Assembly (NCBI GenBank): GCA_032123435.1
Contig: JAQBFJ010000159.1
Span: 1 to 10,784, forward strand
Direction: 5' to 3'
DNA length: 10,784 nucleotides
Source: JAQBFJ01 sp032123435
Lineage (GTDB): Bacteria; Verrucomicrobiota; Kiritimatiellia; UBA8416; JAQBFJ01
Position 1 is the stretch's first letter, and each line of letters begins with the position of its first letter. Shown here piece by piece: positions 7,728 to 10,784 of this stretch. The position numbers were made by a program, and so were the translations under genes. A model generated the notes under the pieces. The model made no database searches and was not told the origin of the DNA. It saw only the letters and a program-made list of their open reading frames with translations.

Positions 7728-7762
7728 CTTCTCGGCGCTACCCTCGCGCCTCGTAGTGAACT
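7728..7762. repeat. 35-base dispersed repeat, copy 2, fused to tRNA fragment
   Basis: It matches 7357-7391 with one mismatch. Its last bases GAACT are shared with the tRNA T-loop sequence that continues to the right, so the junction falls within the broken tRNA copy. Confidence 0.75.
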
Positions 7763-7854
7763 CACGACATCCAGCTCCCAAAGCTGGCGCGCTATCCGAC
7801 TTCTCCGCCGGAGGGGCGGATACGCCGTGACACGCCAGGCTGCGCTACGCCCCG
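7758..7854 (-). pseudogene. Broken tRNA-Pro copy with inserted segments
   Basis: Bases 7758-7794 are identical to 37 bases of the intact tRNA (7582-7618: T-arm half, variable and anticodon arms), and 7835-7854 are identical to its 5' end (7619-7638). Between them, within the D loop, 40 extra bases (7795-7834) are inserted without loss of tRNA sequence. The insert itself contains a TCCGCC/GGCGGA hairpin. On the other side the T loop is interrupted by about 84 bases ending with the 35-base repeat; 7663-7673 may be the remaining T-arm piece. The 3' acceptor strand is missing, so a functional tRNA is not expected. Confidence 0.85.
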
Positions 7855-7928
7855 CCGTCCATACATCAATCAATCTGTAACATCACACCAAAAATCTTTT
7901 AACATCAACCGGTTGCCCTGCTACGCCC
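7834..7928. repeat. Tandem repeat, period 101, copy 1
   Basis: About 95 bases match 7935-8029 with two mismatches near the end. The unit begins with the 20-base 5' end of tRNA-Pro and continues with AT-rich unique DNA (CATACATCAATCAATCTG...) ending near GGTTGCC. The tRNA fragment and its upstream flank were duplicated together. Confidence 0.9.
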
Positions 7929-7934
7929 TGGCAG

Positions 7935-8029
7935 GCCAGGCTGCGCTACGCCCCGCCGTCCATACATCAATCAATCTGTAACATCACACCAAAAATCTTT
8001 TAACATCAACCGGTTGCCTTGCTACACCC
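7935..8029. repeat. Tandem repeat, period 101, copy 2
   Basis: This is the second unit of the duplication, starting with the third copy of the tRNA-Pro 5' end (7936-7955). The six bases between units (7929-7934) help form CCTGG-CAGG-CCAGG, a small inverted repeat at the junction. Confidence 0.9.
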
Positions 8030-8226
8030 CAAATCGTTATTATCGGTGTATTCCCCCAGAGAAAAAACCACATATCTCAGTTCCGCATGTAGCCAAAGTC
8101 ACCATGGAACCGTCCCTGTGCTGTGTATAGAAACAAGAAAGAAAACTACTAGGTCTATAGCTGAAAGTCAAGAACAGCTCACGGCAGTTTGAGCTCGGCG
8201 ACGTCAGGAATCGGGTTCATATTATT
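8030..8226. other. Intergenic, nothing recognised
   Basis: Moderately AT-rich DNA downstream of the winged-helix gene and upstream (minus-strand sense) of the repeat cluster. I see no gene, no clear terminator and no repeat. Confidence 0.4.
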
Positions 8227-9264
8227 TCACGCCGTTGAAAGCGACTCCAAGATGCCTCTGATATCTCGCACGAAAACTGCCAAGTATTCCTCGGCCACGC
8301 AGCTCTTGTCATCTGTTATCTCGAAGGCAATGCTGCTGCCATGAAGATCGTCTCGGGCCGCTCGCATAGCCTCCCGCATCTTCGACGAGACGATATATTC
8401 GTCGGTCCGTTCTTCGTCCAGAGTCCATGCTGCACGCCAGATTACAGTTAGACCGCGTGTGAGAGGTCGCCAATTCACCCAATGCGGGATCGGGACCTTT
8501 TCCGAGCACAGCACGGTCGCCCATCGCTGTCGATCAATCCAGTAATGTTTCGTTCTACCGGCCGCCCGGACAAATATGAACCCGGCGTCCGCCAGCCCTG
8601 TCAGCACCTCCTGTACCCGCATGTGGTTGTATCCCAGCAGTTCCGCGATACACCTCGCATGCCCGCCCTTGGTGGTGAGCAGGTATACCATCACGTCCGC
8701 GCGAATACCAATACCGAAGAGAGCGCGGCTCTTGAACATGATGTTCGCCAAATCGTTCATATTCACTGGCTTTGCCATGTCACGTGTATGAACTTCCTCT
8801 CGCTGCAGACCATAGGCCTCAAAATGCCTGTCGGTCCGATCAAAAACAGGCATGGTTCCAATGCGTGCAGTCCGGAACAGCGACTCCACTGAACCAGGTT
8901 CGCCAGCCAGATTACGTCGTGCAATACCTCGCCATTTAGTCGATTTATCACGATCACACATCCATGCAGCGATGGCACCTATTACAGCCGGGCAGCCTGT
9001 GTTGTCCCGCCTCATGATGGCCGAAAGCCTCTGAGTATTAATCCAACTCCCATTCACGGTTAGCCAGTCAAGAACCTGGTCGAACAGACGCGAGTCATAC
9101 CGTCCAATTTCGCTCGTAAACACCAACAACACCTCCGGGTCAATCATCCAGGAGGCCTTCGCTAGTGAAGTTCCGGAAATGCCCAGACGACACCATTGCT
9201 GCCAGACGAAATCTATCAGGCCTTCCTTCAGATCATTCCTGAATTTCATTGCTGATACTGTCAT
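8227..9264 (-). CDS. Winged-helix protein paired with nucleotidyltransferase
   Basis: The 345-residue protein is not assigned to a named family. Residues about 185-245 form a winged helix-turn-helix: RADVMVYLLTTKGGHARCIA, then LGYNHMRVQEVLTGLADAGF as the recognition helix region, and VRAAGRTKHYWID as the wing. The N-terminal 180 residues are rich in Trp and helix, with no motif I recognise; the C-terminal 100 look like a helical domain. No signal peptide or membrane segment. The ATG at 9264 overlaps the preceding nucleotidyltransferase by 32 bases; an internal ATG at 9249 is possible. The close coupling suggests it is the cognate DNA-binding partner, probably the antitoxin/repressor of the pair, by analogy with AbiEi/AbiEii-type modules, although gene order is reversed here. 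Confidence 0.8.
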   Translation of the reverse strand: MTVSAMKFRNDLKEGLIDFVWQQWCRLGISGTSLAKASWMIDPEVLLVFTSEIGRYDSRLFDQVLDWLTVNGSWINTQRLSAIMRRDNTGCPAVIGAIAAWMCDRDKSTKWRGIARRNLAGEPGSVESLFRTARIGTMPVFDRTDRHFEAYGLQREEVHTRDMAKPVNMNDLANIMFKSRALFGIGIRADVMVYLLTTKGGHARCIAELLGYNHMRVQEVLTGLADAGFIFVRAAGRTKHYWIDRQRWATVLCSEKVPIPHWVNWRPLTRGLTVIWRAAWTLDEERTDEYIVSSKMREAMRAARDDLHGSSIAFEITDDKSCVAEEYLAVFVRDIRGILESLSTA

Positions 9265-9847
9265 ATCCTAAAGTCTCCACTACATATTTTACGCGACCTC
9301 GAAACCACGAAGATGTTTCCCTGTTCATCAGCCAGTTCACGGCGGCTCGTACTTCGTCTTCCAACGGCTTGATCCGCTCTACCAGATCCTCCAAATGGTG
9401 CGGTTGAGCCTTCGGATCAGCCGCGGCCAGGACCTTGAAGTGAACCTGATCCAGGCGACTGACAAAATATACCGTCAGACAAGGTCCATACTCGTGGCGA
9501 TTCAACCGATCCATCATCCCTTTCGGTGGCCCGTATACCGCTATTACGTCCTTAGGCCCCATATTGAGCCAATCTTCATCCAGTCCCAAGTCACGGCCCA
9601 CGCTGGCAACATTCCTGCGGAAAAACTCCGGCAGAACCCGGTCATGCCGAAGCTTCACGCCATTTTCAGTCTCATCCACAACCGCAAGTACATCCACATC
9701 CTTTGTTGTCCGGTAGGCGATATTGAGCACGTTCAGTGCGCTGCCACCACAGATAACCAAGGCGATCGGATCGGCGTAATCGTAAGTCAGCCGCTTCCCC
9801 AGCCTCTGCAATGCACCATCAATCTGTTCTGGACGTTCAAATGTCAT
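9233..9847 (-). CDS. Nucleotidyltransferase, DUF6036-like (possible toxin)
   Basis: The product is 204 residues from the ATG at 9847. The nucleotidyltransferase signature is CGGSALNVLNI (33-43) followed by RTTKDVDVL (46-54), with Asp50 and Asp52 as the metal-binding pair; VHFKVLAAADPKAQPHHLEDL (135-155) matches the conserved C-terminal helix of DUF6036-like and AbiEii-like proteins. A longer reading from 9937 would translate through the palindrome at 9850-9886 and is rejected. Such enzymes transfer a nucleotide to RNA, tRNA or protein; the substrate here is unknown. With the overlapping winged-helix gene it forms a two-gene unit that resembles a toxin-antitoxin or abortive-infection system. 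Confidence 0.88.
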   Translation of the reverse strand: MTFERPEQIDGALQRLGKRLTYDYADPIALVICGGSALNVLNIAYRTTKDVDVLAVVDETENGVKLRHDRVLPEFFRRNVASVGRDLGLDEDWLNMGPKDVIAVYGPPKGMMDRLNRHEYGPCLTVYFVSRLDQVHFKVLAAADPKAQPHHLEDLVERIKPLEDEVRAAVNWLMNRETSSWFRGRVKYVVETLGYDSISNEIQE

Positions 9848-9849
9848 AA

Positions 9850-9886
9850 TTGCAATGTAGCATACACTATGTATGCTACATTGCAA
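9850..9886 (-). promoter_or_regulatory. Perfect palindromic operator overlapping the nucleotidyltransferase promoter
   Basis: Two perfect 17-base arms (9850-9866 and 9870-9886) flank a 3-base centre. On the minus strand the palindrome contains a -35-like TTGCAA (9886-9881), a 16-base spacer and a -10-like TATGCT (9864-9859). The -10 ends 11 bases before the ATG at 9847, so transcription would begin only about four bases upstream of the start codon or at it, and no Shine-Dalgarno is present. A dimeric repressor bound here would block transcription completely, and the winged-helix partner is the natural candidate. Confidence 0.8.
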
Positions 9887-10135
9887 GCATAATTTTGGAC
9901 ATATTTCTGGGCAACAACAGAACACGCCAAATCCCAATCATCGCAGGGCCGACAGTTATTGATTTTGGAGCAGGTCGTAATCTCTTTGCCAAGGCTAAGA
10001 TGTTGCATGAATCATTACCTGCTAACAGTGTTTAGACCCCTAAAACCGGCAAATAATCACTCACATTCAGGATAACGCTGGCTCTAACTCTTACCCGGAA
10101 ATCTTTTTTGCTAATCTTCACTACAATATGCAGAG

Positions 10136-10784
10136 CTACATCTCCCTGCCCTTCCACCATGCCCTGCGCGTATTCCGGAAATATTCCAGCGGATGCCGTA
10201 AGTATTTGCGGGCCTCTAACGGAATGAATAAAGCCCAATAACAGAAAATGAACCTGCCGTTAAACATGCCATGCTTGCGCGCCAGATATATAAGATTACG
10301 CGCTTTCAGATAATGCTTCCATAAACCGCCACCAGTACTGCGACTCACTTTATGAAGAATATGCGCCTCTTTACACACACCTATACTGCCAGGCCCTAAC
10401 TTTAAACATACATCAACATCTTCATAATACGCGAAAAACTTCTCGTCAAAAAAGGGATCAGACACTCTGTCTAACCTTATCAGCAAAGCTGTCCCGGAAA
10501 GAAATGGCATCGACCAGAAAATAAGATTCAATAAACGACTCACGACCGTGCCACCATGAAATGTCAACGATAACGTTGGAAAGAAAACAGCCCCGGAATG
10601 CAGACTTGCCCGTCTGCGGCCTAAATTGACCAGTAACGGCGAAATAACCGACTTCCCACTTTCATCCGCCTCTTTTACCAGAATGTCCAAACAGGAAAAA
10701 TCGTCTATTACAGTGTCATTATTTAACAGCCAGGCAAATGAAGCGCCGCTTTTTCTCGCTTCCGCTAAACCAAGGTTAGCCGCA
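10136..10784 (-). CDS. Family 2 glycosyltransferase, N-terminus beyond right edge
   Basis: The frame is open from the right edge to the stop at 10136 (215 residues seen). It begins with AANLGLAEA and then WLLNNDT, the typical GT-A nucleotide-sugar/metal motif of GT2 enzymes, and later has FFAYYEDVDVCLK and HKVSRSTGG, the acceptor-side ED motif common in rhamnosyltransferase-like members. GT2 enzymes transfer a sugar from a nucleotide sugar to a lipid or polysaccharide acceptor at the cytoplasmic face of the membrane. A TTG at 10690 is an internal codon, not the start. The gene looks more AT-rich than the defence operon and probably belongs to a surface-polysaccharide cluster to the right. Confidence 0.9.
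   Translation of the reverse strand, partial: AANLGLAEARKSGASFAWLLNNDTVIDDFSCLDILVKEADESGKSVISPLLVNLGRRRASLHSGAVFFPTLSLTFHGGTVVSRLLNLIFWSMPFLSGTALLIRLDRVSDPFFDEKFFAYYEDVDVCLKLGPGSIGVCKEAHILHKVSRSTGGGLWKHYLKARNLIYLARKHGMFNGRFIFCYWALFIPLEARKYLRHPLEYFRNTRRAWWKGREM

Noticed and set aside
7522..7880. Plus-strand reading frames of 60-102 codons over the tRNA/repeat region
   Set aside because: They translate tRNA and repeat DNA (the shared ELTTSSSQSW phrase is antisense tRNA-Pro), so they are not proteins.
7834..8029. Two-unit repeat as a CRISPR array
   Set aside because: The unit is about 95 bases, the gap only 6 bases, and it includes tRNA sequence; there are no cas genes, so it is a tandem duplication.
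9848..9937. N-terminal extension of the nucleotidyltransferase from 9937
   Set aside because: The extra 30 Cys-rich residues would be encoded by the palindromic operator region, and the family begins near MTFERPEQ.
10032..10238. 68-codon minus-strand frame overlapping the glycosyltransferase end
   Set aside because: No ribosome-binding site, large overlap with the glycosyltransferase, and no recognisable domain.

Overview
This window reads as bacterial chromosome from an organism that cannot be named from the sequence. It has bacterial tRNA-Pro features (C1-G72, encoded CCA) and Shine-Dalgarno-spaced, overlapping operon genes. Its intergenic DNA is full of short GC-rich palindromic repeats, and one such palindrome sits in frame inside a gene. 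My impression is of an uncultured lineage whose genome is rich in dispersed palindromes, but this is a weak inference.

Layout. All protein genes lie on the minus strand. Reading in the direction of transcription from 7051 down to 1, there is a four-gene cluster that looks like an anti-phage defence operon: a small excisionase-type helix-turn-helix protein (6863-7051), a large PLD-nuclease/SNF2-type helicase (3609-6863), an AlbA_2 (Schlafen-like) plus GHKL-ATPase protein (2203-3612), and an Eco57I-like N6-adenine DNA methyltransferase that runs off the left edge (1-2069). The first three genes overlap by 1 and 4 bases. The methyltransferase follows a 133-base gap that holds two 19-base direct repeats. 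The helicase-methylase-ATPase set resembles the predicted defence type I recall as Hma; the nuclease/helicase with a methylase also recalls DISARM and type I/ISP logic.

The middle (about 7052-8226) has no protein gene. It holds an intact tRNA-Pro(UGG) at 7562-7638, a second tRNA-Pro copy broken by two inserted segments, a further tRNA 5'-end fragment inside a 101-base-period tandem repeat, three REP-like GGGTGGC hairpin repeats, and a 35-base repeat whose second copy lies in the broken tRNA. The tRNA has evidently been a focus of duplication and insertion between two accessory loci.

The right part (8227-9847) is a two-gene unit: a GGSA...DVD nucleotidyltransferase (DUF6036-like) followed, with 32 bases of overlap, by a 345-residue winged-helix protein. 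It starts at a perfect 17+17 palindrome that overlaps its apparent promoter and nearly touches the start codon. This looks like an autoregulated toxin-antitoxin or abortive-infection module. Beyond 10136 is the end of a family 2 glycosyltransferase that continues past the right edge, probably part of a surface-polysaccharide locus.

How the parts could work together (inference): methyltransferase marks self DNA, the PLD/helicase attacks unmarked DNA, the AlbA_2/GHKL protein senses or gates, and the small HTH protein regulates; the nucleotidyltransferase pair is an independent module in the same accessory island around the tRNA gene.
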